A stretch of DNA of 35,774 nucleotides from a virus: positions 1-35,774 of IMG/VR virus record IMGVR_UViG_3300020421_000068. One strand, written 5' to 3'. A program made the translations under genes and the position numbers. Position 1 is the stretch's first letter, and the number at the start of each line of letters is the position of its first letter. Below the pieces are notes generated by a model that was given only the letters and a program-made list of their open reading frames with translations, ran no database searches and was not told the origin of the DNA. Of this stretch, positions 14,968-23,146 are shown piece after piece.

Positions 14968-14984
14968 CCATAATAAAATAGAAT

Positions 14985-16544
14985 ATGCCAAATTGGAAAA
15001 AATTATTGACCTCAGGGTCTAATATACAAATATCAGAATTAACATTACAAGCAGCGGGAGTTCATAAAACTTCAATAGACACATCAGGAAATATAGCTAC
15101 AGAAGGATATGTAAGTTCAAGTTCAGAATTATCAGGTAGAGCTCTTACACTAGGTACTAATGGTACTACTGCAGCTTTTATAGATACATCAGGAAATGTA
15201 GTTTCACAAACAGGATATGTAAGTTCAAGTGGAGATGTAGCAGGTACATCATTAACCTTAAAAGTAAATGGTTTACATAGAGCAACTATAGATACTTCAG
15301 GAGATTTTTCATGTAGAACAATAAGTGGAAGTGGAGTATTAATTGCAAACACAGCTCAATTTAGACATAATGGTATAAACACATTTGACATATCCAACGC
15401 TGGAGCTATTAGTGCAAGTTCAACAATACAAGGTACAGCTTTAACATTAGCTACAAACGGATCAGTTAGATCAACTATTGATGCATCAGGTAATTTATTT
15501 GCAGCAGGAGATATAAGCTCAAGTGGGGGGATGATTATAGGTAGAGATATGACATTATCTACGAATGGTGTTGGTGCATTTAGTGTAATAGCTAATGGGG
15601 TTGTAAGTGCAAGTGGATTAATACAAGGTACTGCATTTAAACAAGAAAATAATGGTAACCTTACATTTGTAGTAGACACTTCAGGAAATGTAAGTTCAAG
15701 TGGAACATTATCAGGTACTGCTTTAACATTAGCAACAGCAGGTACACAAAAAGCAGCTATAACAGCAGATGGATCAGCTTCATTTGCAGGGGGTATAGAC
15801 ACATTTTATGATGCTACAGCATCTTTAGGGTATATTACTGCTTCACAATTAATTATACAAGGTACAGATCAAGATGCCGCCATTAGTTTAAAAGATAACG
15901 ATGGTAATCAAATTGGGGCAATTGCAAGGTGTGGTTCTGGAGGAAATGCACATAAAGGTAGACTAGTATTAAGAGATAATACTGATATTAAAATAGAATT
16001 AACCCCAATTGGTACAAGTTATGTTATGGGTGCTTTTAGTTCAAGTGGAGCAATGACAGCTAATTCATTTCATCAATCATCAAATGGAACAACAATAGCT
16101 TCAATATCTAATCAAGGAGTTATAAATGCTAAGATGGGGTTAATTACACATACTATTGGAGCTAATACAGGTGATGTTGTTTATTTTGGAGGCACAACAT
16201 CTATGACTACCGGTAAAATTTATCATTATAAAAGTGATGGTACTTGGGAACTTGCTGACTGTAATGCAGCAGCTAACAGTGATGGTTTACTAGCTGTAGC
16301 ACTAGGTGCTGCTTCAGATACTAATGGAATGTTATTAAGAGGAATGGCTACACTTCATACTATTGATGGAACAGAGGCAGTTGGTGATGTTTTATATCTT
16401 TCTGAAGACACAACAGGTAATGCTAATTCAGTAGCTCCCGCTGGTAATGGTGATATAGTAAGAGTGATAGGATACTGCTTACATGCAACTGATCAAACTG
16501 TATGGTTTAACCCTGATAGTACATTTGTAGAAGTAACAGCGTAA
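14985..16544 (+). CDS. Tail fibre protein with MPNWKK docking motif and SASG repeats
   Basis: A 519 aa fibre. The N-terminus MPNWKKLLTSGS matches that of the 12580 fibre. Residues about 20-270 are repeats of 'TLxTNGTxxAxIDTSGN(V/I)', GYVSSSGDV, 'GTALTLAT' and ISAS units, with the recurring theme 'DTSGN'. The C-terminal 140 residues form a separate domain (GANTGDVVYFGG, KIYHYKSDGTWELADCNAA, GMLLRGMATLHTID, GDVLYLSEDT, GDIVRVIGYCL) of a type I recall at the ends of marine phage fibres. Its stop overlaps the next small ORF as TAATG. Expression is probably from the nonamer at 14910. The receptor is not predictable. Confidence 0.75.
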   Translation: MPNWKKLLTSGSNIQISELTLQAAGVHKTSIDTSGNIATEGYVSSSSELSGRALTLGTNGTTAAFIDTSGNVVSQTGYVSSSGDVAGTSLTLKVNGLHRATIDTSGDFSCRTISGSGVLIANTAQFRHNGINTFDISNAGAISASSTIQGTALTLATNGSVRSTIDASGNLFAAGDISSSGGMIIGRDMTLSTNGVGAFSVIANGVVSASGLIQGTAFKQENNGNLTFVVDTSGNVSSSGTLSGTALTLATAGTQKAAITADGSASFAGGIDTFYDATASLGYITASQLIIQGTDQDAAISLKDNDGNQIGAIARCGSGGNAHKGRLVLRDNTDIKIELTPIGTSYVMGAFSSSGAMTANSFHQSSNGTTIASISNQGVINAKMGLITHTIGANTGDVVYFGGTTSMTTGKIYHYKSDGTWELADCNAAANSDGLLAVALGAASDTNGMLLRGMATLHTIDGTEAVGDVLYLSEDTTGNANSVAPAGNGDIVRVIGYCLHATDQTVWFNPDSTFVEVTA

Positions 16545-16666
16545 TGAACGTAGATAATATTTTATTCAAATATAATGAACTAAACAATATAGTAATAACA
16601 TATCCACAAGAAAATACCGTGAAATTTGGATTATTATACCATATATTTAAACAATTAAAAAAATAA
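16544..16666 (+). CDS. Small hypothetical protein (40 aa), coupled to the upstream fibre gene
   Basis: This ORF begins in a TAATG overlap with the stop of the fibre gene and ends 3 bp before the next ATG, so it fills the apparent gap exactly. The protein starts MNVDNILFKYNELNNIVITY and ends KFGLLYHIFKQLKK. The end is a basic amphipathic helix that echoes the 73 aa protein at 14492 (LYNLVYKLQ...KK). The same ATTAAAAAAATAAGTTATG junction follows both genes. There is no known family. It could be a small assembly factor or a remnant of a duplicated small gene. Confidence 0.5.
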   Translation: MNVDNILFKYNELNNIVITYPQENTVKFGLLYHIFKQLKK

Positions 16667-16669
16667 GTT

Positions 16670-18094
16670 ATGGCAACTCAACATATTACAGTAAATGGAG
16701 TAGCTGCCAGTGATGGTGGATTTAGTCCGTCTGCTAATAGCGAAATCGTATCCAATGCATCTGATGGGGACACTGGATCTTCTTTTCAAAACACCTCCAT
16801 AAACCAATCTATTACCTTTCAACTAGAGGGTGTTAGTGACTATTCAGTATTGAGTGGAGCAACAATTACATCAGTACAAGCAATAATTACAATGGCGGCA
16901 AGTGGTAAGGGCTCAGCACAAGCCACAGTAAGATTAAAAGATGGAACTGGTGAGGACGCAGAAGTATACCAACAGGACTCACTTGATACTTCCAATTCTT
17001 CACAAACAGACCTTTCGGGCACAACAACTAACAATGGTGGTTCAGGTTTTTCTGCAGATCAACTAAATGACATGCTTATTGAAGTTGCAGGAATTGAGGG
17101 TGCACTTAATATTATTTCCCGTGTAAGAGTATTAGTAACATTTACCGCAGCGGCTAATCCTTTTATATCAAAAATATCTGGTCTTGTTATTGGTTCAGTT
17201 AATAAAGTATCTGCTTTAGCAAAAACATCCATAGCAAAAGTAGTTGCTGTAGCTAATTATTTTGATCGTTCAGCAGTAGCCAAATCAATATCTACTGGTA
17301 CTAGTGAAGCAGTATATATTTCAGATTCAAATGGAAGTTATAGAATAGATCATAACGATGCATTTTCAGTTTCTTTTTGGATAAAAGTAGGATGGAATGT
17401 AAGTCTAAATACAACGATCCATTTGTTTTCATCATCTGATGTAGCAGCCGCTGGTGCTAACGCAGATACATTTCGAGTCTTTTATATTGAAAATCAAAAT
17501 AGACTTATGGTAGAGTGGAGATCAGGCTCTTCAGAGAAAAAACATAATTTTTGGTTTTTTCATTCAAATTCTTCTTCTAACAACAATTCAGCAGATGCTT
17601 TTAATGCAGCGGGTTTAGGTACTACATTTTGGAATTCAAGTAATAGAGGAAATGTAAATAGTGATGGGTATACTTTAATAACAGTTACTCGAGGTACTAC
17701 AAATTCAGCTGCAAGTTCTAATCTGAATGCATATTGGAATGCTACTTCTCTTGGTGTAGGATTTTATGCTAGTGGTGGTGGAACTGGTACACCTAATATG
17801 GGTAATTCAACTGACAAACAGATAACGTTAGGTTCAAGTTCGTGGAATTTCCTTCAAAGTGGTAATAATACTGAGACTAAATTTAATGGGGTTACTGTTT
17901 GGGATAAAAAATTAACTTCAGCAGAGGTAACAGAATTATACAATAGTGGTACTCCAATGGATGTATCAACTCATTCAGCATACGCGAATTGTACTGGTTG
18001 GTGGAATTTTGAAGACACTAATGGTACAAATTTAATATCAGGAGGACCTGATTTCGATCAAATAAATGGCAACTCAAATATAGGACCAATCTAA
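16670..18094 (+). CDS. Receptor-binding adhesin with LamG-like lectin domain
   Basis: A 474 aa protein. Residues 1-160 form a beta-rich domain (SITFQLEG.SDYSVLSGATIT, then VQAIITMAASGKGSAQATVR). A short linker follows. Residues about 205-465 look like a LamG/concanavalin A-like jelly roll: AFSVSFWIKVGW near the start, a 'GYTLITVTRG' strand, then FNGVTVWDKKLTSAEVTELY, NSGTPMD and TGWWNFED near the end. 'VWdkkLt..Ei..LYN.G' and 'gwW.fed' are hallmark LamG_3 strings. It lacks the SASG repeats of its neighbours, so it may be the sugar-binding tip or a separate adhesin. The likely ligand is a surface polysaccharide of the host, which is an inference. It starts 3 bp after the 40 aa ORF and overlaps the next gene (TAATG). 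Confidence 0.75.
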   Translation: MATQHITVNGVAASDGGFSPSANSEIVSNASDGDTGSSFQNTSINQSITFQLEGVSDYSVLSGATITSVQAIITMAASGKGSAQATVRLKDGTGEDAEVYQQDSLDTSNSSQTDLSGTTTNNGGSGFSADQLNDMLIEVAGIEGALNIISRVRVLVTFTAAANPFISKISGLVIGSVNKVSALAKTSIAKVVAVANYFDRSAVAKSISTGTSEAVYISDSNGSYRIDHNDAFSVSFWIKVGWNVSLNTTIHLFSSSDVAAAGANADTFRVFYIENQNRLMVEWRSGSSEKKHNFWFFHSNSSSNNNSADAFNAAGLGTTFWNSSNRGNVNSDGYTLITVTRGTTNSAASSNLNAYWNATSLGVGFYASGGGTGTPNMGNSTDKQITLGSSSWNFLQSGNNTETKFNGVTVWDKKLTSAEVTELYNSGTPMDVSTHSAYANCTGWWNFEDTNGTNLISGGPDFDQINGNSNIGPI

Positions 18095-18354
18095 TGAATT
18101 ATTATATAGTAACATCAGAAGTATTTGATACTTTAACAAAAGACAATATAACATTTATGCATAAAAGTATGGATGGAACACAAAGACTAATAGGAACGAC
18201 AGACGAAGTAACTGATAGAGTAAGAAAATTCCAGAATGTAACGACATGTTCAAATTATACATTTACAAACCACTCTGATTGGACAGGAGATGGTGCAGGT
18301 ATAGAAGAATGGATGCTTGAAGAAATCATATACGTACCAGAAATAGATGATTAA
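18094..18354 (+). CDS. Small hypothetical protein (86 aa) coupled to the LamG adhesin
   Basis: Not recognised. MNYYIVTSEVFDTLTKDNIT, then KSMDGTQRLIGTTDEVTDRV, and an acidic C-terminus. It starts inside the stop of the LamG gene (TAATG), suggesting coupled translation. Small genes directly behind phage receptor-binding proteins are often fibre chaperones or accessory tip proteins. That is the best guess from context only. Confidence 0.55.
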   Translation: MNYYIVTSEVFDTLTKDNITFMHKSMDGTQRLIGTTDEVTDRVRKFQNVTTCSNYTFTNHSDWTGDGAGIEEWMLEEIIYVPEIDD

Positions 18355-18363
18355 ATATGTATA
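18355..18363 (+). promoter_or_regulatory. Promoter nonamer ATATGTATA
   Basis: It begins one base after the stop codon and lies 19 bp before the ATG at 18383. The surrounding 13-mer AATATGTATAACA recurs exactly at 25722-25734, again next to a stop codon and about 20 bp before an ATGGG start. Confidence 0.55.
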
Positions 18364-18382
18364 ACAATACAACACATTTAAA

Positions 18383-18736
18383 ATGGGAAAGGTAAAAGTA
18401 AAAATAGGAGTTCCTAAAATATACGAATTTGGTAGTAGTGATCTAATGATAGACATAGACGCTGGTGATATCTATTTTAAAGACAGAAAAGGAAAACTAA
18501 GAAAAATACTAAGCCAAGAAACTTTACCACTTACAAAAGCTTTACCACAATTAAATTCCCCAACAGTATCTGCATCATTTGCAGTAATTACAAAAAATGT
18601 AACAGCCTCCGCAAATATAAGTTCAAGTGGAAATATTATAACAACTCAAATAACAGCTTCAGGTGACCTAAGTGCAAGTGGAGAAGTAATAGCATTAACA
18701 GGTAGTTTTGATATAATAGAAGGTGGCGTCTTTTAA
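18383..18736 (+). CDS. Small fibre-related protein (117 aa) with SASG repeats
   Basis: Residues 1-50 form a basic beta-type head (GKVKVKIGVPKIYEFGSSDL, then MIDIDAGDIYFKDRKGKLRK). It resembles the 'D...G.lyf.d..g....i' N-terminal modules of phage fibres. Residues about 70-115 contain NVTASANISSSGNI, QITASGDLSASGE and ALTGSFDIIEGG, the same vocabulary as the large fibres. It ends the fibre island. Its short length suggests a truncated fibre, a half-fibre connector or a peg. There is a promoter nonamer 19 bp upstream of its start. Confidence 0.65.
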   Translation: MGKVKVKIGVPKIYEFGSSDLMIDIDAGDIYFKDRKGKLRKILSQETLPLTKALPQLNSPTVSASFAVITKNVTASANISSSGNIITTQITASGDLSASGEVIALTGSFDIIEGGVF

Positions 18737-18745
18737 AATCCGCAT

Positions 18746-18754
18746 ATATGTATA
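18746..18754 (+). promoter_or_regulatory. Promoter nonamer ATATGTATA
   Basis: It lies within the 13-mer CATATATGTATAT (18743-18755), which recurs exactly at 22278-22290. It ends 29 bp before the ATG at 18784, followed by an A/T-only leader ending AAGTTATG. Confidence 0.55.
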
Positions 18755-18783
18755 TAGGAATAATAAATAATAAATTTTAAGTT

Positions 18784-19062
18784 ATGGCAGTAAAAGAAAA
18801 AACAACAAAAAAAGCATCAACAAAATTTGAAGATAAAGATCTTCAAACTCTTAGAGATCTTCAAGGACAAACAGACAAAATTGTATATAGTTTAGGACAA
18901 ATTTCAATACAAAGAGAAAGACTAAATATGTCAGAAAACCAGTTAAAAGAAGAGCTTAAAAAAATAGACCAAAAAGAAGCAGAATTAGGTAAAGAATTTG
19001 CCTCAAAATATGGTGTAGGAAATGTTGACATAGAAACAGGAGACTTCACACCTGCTAGTTAA
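18784..19062 (+). CDS. Small coiled-coil protein (92 aa) upstream of the sheath gene
   Basis: The N-terminus is Lys/Thr-rich (VKEKTTKKASTKFEDKDL). Residues about 20-75 form a long amphipathic helix (LRDLQGQTDKIVYSLGQISI, then QRERLNMSENQLKEELKKID, then QKEAELGKEF). The C-terminus is KYGVGNVDIETGDFTP. I recall small proteins with this 'LG.i..q...l...e..lk..l...........YG.G..d..tG.f.p' layout beside tail genes in marine phages, but no function is known to me. It sits between the fibre island and the sheath gene with its own promoter nonamer. Confidence 0.65.
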   Translation: MAVKEKTTKKASTKFEDKDLQTLRDLQGQTDKIVYSLGQISIQRERLNMSENQLKEELKKIDQKEAELGKEFASKYGVGNVDIETGDFTPAS

Positions 19063-19080
19063 TTTTTTAAGATATATTTT

Positions 19081-19148
19081 ATATTTATAGGTGACTAAAA
19101 TAGTCGCCTATATTAGTTTAGGTTTGTAAATTTCTTTCATATTTATAT
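19081..19148 (+). promoter_or_regulatory. Duplicated promoter/leader element, copy B (upstream of tail sheath)
   Basis: This is homologous to 9285-9351. It contains nonamers ATATTTATA at 19081-19089 and 19139-19147, the box TAGGTTTG at 19119-19126, and a hairpin between them at 19087-19111. The second nonamer ends 48 bp before the sheath ATG, exactly as at the 9399 fibre gene. A strong double promoter would suit the most abundant tail protein. Confidence 0.68.
19087..19111 (+). other. Hairpin within promoter element B
   Basis: ATAGGTGACTA (19087-19097) pairs with TAGTCGCCTAT (19101-19111) across the loop AAA, an 11 bp stem with a single G-U pair. No T run follows, so a simple intrinsic terminator is unlikely. 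The corresponding inverted repeat in copy A is much weaker. Confidence 0.75.
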
Positions 19149-19195
19149 ATGTAAGCAAATACAGAATATATAACAATTATCAAATATAAAATAAA

Positions 19196-21685
19196 ATGGC
19201 AGAAAATATAATTTCACCAGGTGTATTTACCAGAGAAAACGATTTATCCTTTTTACCACAAGGTATTGGACAAATTGGAGCATGTGTAATTGGACCGACA
19301 GTAAAGGGACCAGCGTTCGTACCAACAGTTATCCGTAGAGGTTTTGCAGAATTTGAAGCAAGATTTGGATCTTATGATAAAGACACTTATGTTCCTTTAA
19401 CAGTAAGAAACTATTTAAGAAACGCAGGTACTGTAACTATAGTAAGAATACTTGGTGGTGGTGGATGGAGATTTGATTCAAATGGTTTAGTAGCACTTAG
19501 AAATGCAGCCGTTGATGATTCTGGTGTTAAACGTGTATTAACAGTACTACACCCATCTAAAAATGATGACGCAGCACCTTCAGGTTCTGGGTTTAATTTA
19601 GATTTATCCAAATTAGCAGGTGGAGGTTCAGCAGCAGGTATTAACGGAGGTACAGCAGCTGCTTTTAATAGTACTTTTTGTTTAAATTTAGAAGGAGATG
19701 CCTTTACTTTAAAAGAAGTATCAATGTCATTAGATCCTTCTTCACCTAATTATATTACAAGAGCTTTAGGAAAAAACGCAGATAATTCAAAATCAGGTTC
19801 AAATGCTTTTGTAGATCAAGCATTCCCTTATATCAATTTTAAAGAATATCAAAGTACATTTGATGGAACTGAAAATTTAGAAATGATAGGATTACCAGAA
19901 CATATATTTGCAGGAGGTACAAATAACGGTGGATTTACAGAAGGATATGATCATGCTGCAACTCCATGGATTGAATCAGGATATACATCAACTGCAGGAG
20001 CAGTTTCACCTTTATTTAAATGTCATAAATTAGCAGATGGTACTCAAACAAATACAGATTGTAAAATTAGTATTTTAAACCTTAAAGAACCAGCTGATAT
20101 TGATGGTGAAGAACAATATAGTAGATTTTCTTTACAAGTTAGAAAATTTGATGATACAGATAAATCACCAAAAGTATTTGAACAATATGATAATTTATCT
20201 TTAGATCCAAATAATCCAAATTACATTGCAAGAGTAATTGGAGACAGATACGCTGAATGGAATGAAAGTATGCAAAAAGTAATCATATATGGTGATTATC
20301 CTAACAAATCAAGATATATTAGAATTGAAGTAGATGCAACTATAGATCAAGGAGCAGCTTCACCTAAATTATCACCAAAAGGATTTGCAGGATTATTAGA
20401 TCCAATTGTTTCAGCAAGTGGAGGTACTGCACAATCAGTATTAGTTCCTTATGTAACTAAATCAGTACAAACACTTAATAGTGTATATAGTAAAAAAGCT
20501 TATTTAGGATGGGATTTTAGCAAAAAAGATAACATGATGTGGAATATGCCTATCCCACAAAATACAATAGTTAATTCAACAGGTAGATTTAATTTATCTG
20601 CTTTCAATGGACACCCATCAGCATCATGGACAGGATCATTAAGTGCTTCAATAGATCAATCAATGGCATCAGGTCCTAATGCAGCTCAAGTTAAATTCTC
20701 AGTACCATTCCAAGGAGGTACAGATGGTATGGGACCACATATTGTTAAAAAGACAGGAGAATTTATTACAGAAACTAACTTACATGGATTAGATTTAAGA
20801 GTAGGTCAGCCAGGTGGTTTAGCTTATGATAAAGCATTAGATATAATGTCTAATCAAGATGAGTATGATATTAATATGTTAGCTTTACCAGGAGTAATGA
20901 ATAAATATCACTCTTACGTAACTACACAAGCTTATACATTTGCTGAAGATAGAGGAGATTGTTTCTATATTATGGATTTAGTAGGTCAAGAAGACAACGT
21001 ATCATCAGCAGTAAGTGAAGCAGATGGAATAGATACAAATTACGCAGGTTCATATTATCCATGGGTTAAAGTATTAGACCCAGCTTTAAATAAACCAACA
21101 TTTGTTCCACCATCAGTAATTGTACCAGGAGCAATAGCTCAATCAGATAGAATTGCTGCAGAATGGTTTGCACCAGCAGGTTTAAATAGAGGTATTTTAG
21201 GAAATGTAATTGAAGCTAGAACAAGATTAAACCAAGCTGAAAGAGATCAATTGTATGAAGGAAAAGTAAACCCAATTGCTACATTCCCAAGAACAGGAGT
21301 TTGTATTTGGGGTCAGAAAACATTACAAGCAAGACCAACAGCTCTTGATAGAATTAATGTAAGAAGATTATTAATTGAAGTTAAGAAATTTATTGCAAGT
21401 TCTTCTAAATACTTAGTATTTGAACAAAATACAGTACAAACAAGAAATAGATTCTTAAACATAGCAAATCCATATTTAGAGTCAATTCAACAAAGACAAG
21501 GATTATTTGCATTTAGAGTAGTAATGGATGAAAGTAACAATACACCAGATGAAATTGATAGAAACAGATTAATTGGTGGAATTTATTTACAACCAACTAG
21601 AACAGCTGAATTTATAATCTTAGACTTTAACATTCTTCCAACCGGAGCAACATTTGATGGTGGAGGAGGTGGTTCAAGCTACTAA
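19196..21685 (+). CDS. Tail sheath protein, T4 gp18-like
   Basis: This encodes the contractile sheath subunit that polymerises around the tail tube. The N-terminus is classic: ISPGVFTRENDLSFLPQ, then IGQIGACVIGPTVKGPAFVP and FGSYDKDTYVPLTVRNYLRN, with GTVTIVRILGGGGW. The C-terminal domain contains GVCIWGQKTLQARPTALDRI, NVRRLLIEVKKFIASSSKYL and RTAEFIILDFNILPTG, the region that locks neighbouring subunits. At 829 aa it is longer than T4 gp18 (659 aa). The extra length lies in the middle (residues about 100-560), where surface-exposed domains are inserted in this family. It is preceded by the 68-bp double-promoter element and followed by the tube gene, as expected. Confidence 0.95.
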   Translation: MAENIISPGVFTRENDLSFLPQGIGQIGACVIGPTVKGPAFVPTVIRRGFAEFEARFGSYDKDTYVPLTVRNYLRNAGTVTIVRILGGGGWRFDSNGLVALRNAAVDDSGVKRVLTVLHPSKNDDAAPSGSGFNLDLSKLAGGGSAAGINGGTAAAFNSTFCLNLEGDAFTLKEVSMSLDPSSPNYITRALGKNADNSKSGSNAFVDQAFPYINFKEYQSTFDGTENLEMIGLPEHIFAGGTNNGGFTEGYDHAATPWIESGYTSTAGAVSPLFKCHKLADGTQTNTDCKISILNLKEPADIDGEEQYSRFSLQVRKFDDTDKSPKVFEQYDNLSLDPNNPNYIARVIGDRYAEWNESMQKVIIYGDYPNKSRYIRIEVDATIDQGAASPKLSPKGFAGLLDPIVSASGGTAQSVLVPYVTKSVQTLNSVYSKKAYLGWDFSKKDNMMWNMPIPQNTIVNSTGRFNLSAFNGHPSASWTGSLSASIDQSMASGPNAAQVKFSVPFQGGTDGMGPHIVKKTGEFITETNLHGLDLRVGQPGGLAYDKALDIMSNQDEYDINMLALPGVMNKYHSYVTTQAYTFAEDRGDCFYIMDLVGQEDNVSSAVSEADGIDTNYAGSYYPWVKVLDPALNKPTFVPPSVIVPGAIAQSDRIAAEWFAPAGLNRGILGNVIEARTRLNQAERDQLYEGKVNPIATFPRTGVCIWGQKTLQARPTALDRINVRRLLIEVKKFIASSSKYLVFEQNTVQTRNRFLNIANPYLESIQQRQGLFAFRVVMDESNNTPDEIDRNRLIGGIYLQPTRTAEFIILDFNILPTGATFDGGGGGSSY

Positions 21686-21701
21686 AAAAAAGAAAAGTAT
21701 T

Positions 21702-21710
21702 ATATTTATA
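21702..21710 (+). promoter_or_regulatory. Promoter nonamer ATATTTATA
   Basis: Between the sheath and tube genes, 24 bp before the tube ATG. The leader after it is A-rich (ACGGAATAAAATAAAACAAT) with no Shine-Dalgarno sequence. Confidence 0.55.
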
Positions 21711-21734
21711 ACGGAATAAAATAAAACAATAAAG

Positions 21735-22220
21735 ATGGCAATATTAAACACAAACGAAATTATGTTCACAGCATTTGAACCTAAAGTACAAAATAGGTTT
21801 ATAATGTATATAGATGGAATACCAGCATTTTTAGTGAAAAAAATATCAAGACCAAATATTCAATTTGGAGACGTAACTCTTGACCATATCAACGTGAAAA
21901 GAAAATTAAAAGGAAAAGCTGATTGGCAAAATGTTACAGCTACTCTTTATGACCCAGTAACACCTTCAGGTGCACAAGCAGTAATGGAGTGGGTTCGTTT
22001 ATCACATGAATCAGTTACAGGTAGAGATGGTTATTCTGATTTCTATAAAAAAGACATTAGATTTAATGCTTTAGGTCCTGTAGGTGATATAGTTGAAGAA
22101 TGGATTATGAAAGGAGCTTATGTACAACAAGCTAACTTTGGAGAAATGGATTGGAGTGTTGATACACCAGTTGAAATTTCATTAACTATTAGAATGGATT
22201 ACGCTATCTTAAATTACTAA
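21735..22220 (+). CDS. Tail tube protein, T4 gp19-like
   Basis: This is the subunit of the inner tail tube. Its length (161 aa) matches T4 gp19 (163 aa). Characteristic segments are PKVQNRFIMYIDGIPAFLVK, then 'I.RP...FG.VTLDHINVKRKLKGK', WQNVTATLYDPVTPSGAQAV and a C-terminal 'GEMDWS..TPVEISLTIRMDYA'. It follows the sheath gene and has its own promoter nonamer and a strong terminator, consistent with high expression. Confidence 0.95.
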   Translation: MAILNTNEIMFTAFEPKVQNRFIMYIDGIPAFLVKKISRPNIQFGDVTLDHINVKRKLKGKADWQNVTATLYDPVTPSGAQAVMEWVRLSHESVTGRDGYSDFYKKDIRFNALGPVGDIVEEWIMKGAYVQQANFGEMDWSVDTPVEISLTIRMDYAILNY

Positions 22221-22243
22221 TATAAAATAACATTTATATAAAG

Positions 22244-22272
22244 AAAAGCGCCTATTTTGGCGCTTTTTTATT
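22244..22272 (+). terminator. Intrinsic terminator after tail tube gene
   Basis: AAAAGCGCC (22244-22252) pairs with GGCGCTTTT (22259-22267) around the loop TATTTT, followed by more T. It lies 24 bp after the tube stop codon. Confidence 0.92.
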
Positions 22273-22280
22273 TTCTACAT

Positions 22281-22289
22281 ATATGTATA
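22281..22289 (+). promoter_or_regulatory. Promoter nonamer ATATGTATA
   Basis: Directly after the tube terminator and 31 bp before the ATG at 22321. It lies within a 13-mer identical to 18743-18755. Confidence 0.55.
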
Positions 22290-22320
22290 TCTGAACAAGT
22301 TTTAAAAATTAAATAACGTT

Positions 22321-23139
22321 ATGGAACAAAACAAATTTGCAAACACACAACAACCAGTTACCCCTCAAAATGAAGAACAAACATATCAGTTCCCTACAGA
22401 GGAAGTAACATTACCTTCAAAAGGATTATTATATCCAGAAGGCCATCCATTAAGATCAGGAGTTATACGAATGAAATATATGACTGCTAAAGAAGAAGAT
22501 ATCTTAACAAATCAAAATTACATTAAAAATGGTACAGTAATAAATAAATTACTTCAATCTGTTATTGTTACACCTTGTGATTATAATGATTTATTAATAG
22601 GAGATAAAAATTCACTATTAATAGCTGCTCGTATTTTAGGATATGGTAGTGACTATACTTTTACTTATAGAGACCCTTCAACAGGTGAAGAAGAACAAGT
22701 AACAGTAGATTTAACAGAATTAGACGATAAAGAACTTGATGAAAGTTTAATGAAAGAGGGTAAAAATGAATTTGATTTTCAATTACCTCATTCAAAAATC
22801 AACATTACTTTTAAAATGTTAACCCATGGTGATGAAGAAAAAATTACTAAAGAACTAAAAGGTCTTAGAAAAATAAATAAATTTACATCAGCAGAATTAA
22901 CTACACGTTTAAAACATATGATTTTATCTGTAAATGGAGATTATGAGAAAAAAACAATTAGAGAATTTGTTGATAATGCTTTATTAGCAAGAGATTCTAA
23001 ATCTCTTAGAAACTATTTATCTGAAATTATGCCTGATATTGATTTAAAAGTCGACTTAGACTTTTCTAGTGGAGCGACTGCGGAGGGCGTAAGCATTCCC
23101 TTGGGACTCAACTTTTTTTGGCCTGACGCAGACATATAG
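22321..23139 (+). CDS. Tail assembly chaperone / T4 gp26-like protein (G-type frame)
   Basis: A 272 aa protein. Residues about 25-60 read FPTEEVTLPSKGLLYPEGHP, then 'IRMKYMTAKEEDIL', the signature I associate with T4_baseplate (gp26/gp51-type) proteins. It lies between the tube and tape-measure genes, the standard site of tail assembly chaperones that coat the tape measure. The C-terminus is LGLNFFWPDADI. At the TTT TTT codons before WPDADI, a second frame with conserved sequence takes over (see 23110-23121), so a second, longer product of about 350 aa is expected by frameshift. The last 15 or so codons before the site (gcg, gag, ggc, agc, ccc, ttg, ctc) are much more GC-rich than the rest of the gene. 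Confidence 0.75.
   Translation: MEQNKFANTQQPVTPQNEEQTYQFPTEEVTLPSKGLLYPEGHPLRSGVIRMKYMTAKEEDILTNQNYIKNGTVINKLLQSVIVTPCDYNDLLIGDKNSLLIAARILGYGSDYTFTYRDPSTGEEEQVTVDLTELDDKELDESLMKEGKNEFDFQLPHSKINITFKMLTHGDEEKITKELKGLRKINKFTSAELTTRLKHMILSVNGDYEKKTIREFVDNALLARDSKSLRNYLSEIMPDIDLKVDLDFSSGATAEGVSIPLGLNFFWPDADI
23110..23121 (+). other. Probable programmed frameshift site (AAC TTT TTT TGG)
   Basis: The upstream gene reads AAC TTT TTT TGG, whereas the downstream frame reads ACT TTT TTT GGC. A +1 slip of the last Phe tRNA (or a -2 slip) on the seven-T run joins ...LGLNFF to GLTQTYRKSMFDAIHDL. The second frame is open from 23093 to 23374 but has no ATG before 23147, yet its pre-ATG codons encode sequence typical of the T-type chaperone extension. 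A homopolymer sequencing error is the main alternative. Confidence 0.65.
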
Positions 23140-23146
23140 AAAGTCA

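Noticed and set aside
1602-18736. Diversity-generating retroelement driving fibre variation
   Set aside because: No reverse transcriptase gene and no template/variable repeat pair with adenine-specific differences was seen in the window. It could still lie elsewhere in the genome.
19087-19111. Intrinsic terminator upstream of the sheath gene
   Set aside because: The stem is strong but no T run follows, and it lies inside the duplicated promoter element.
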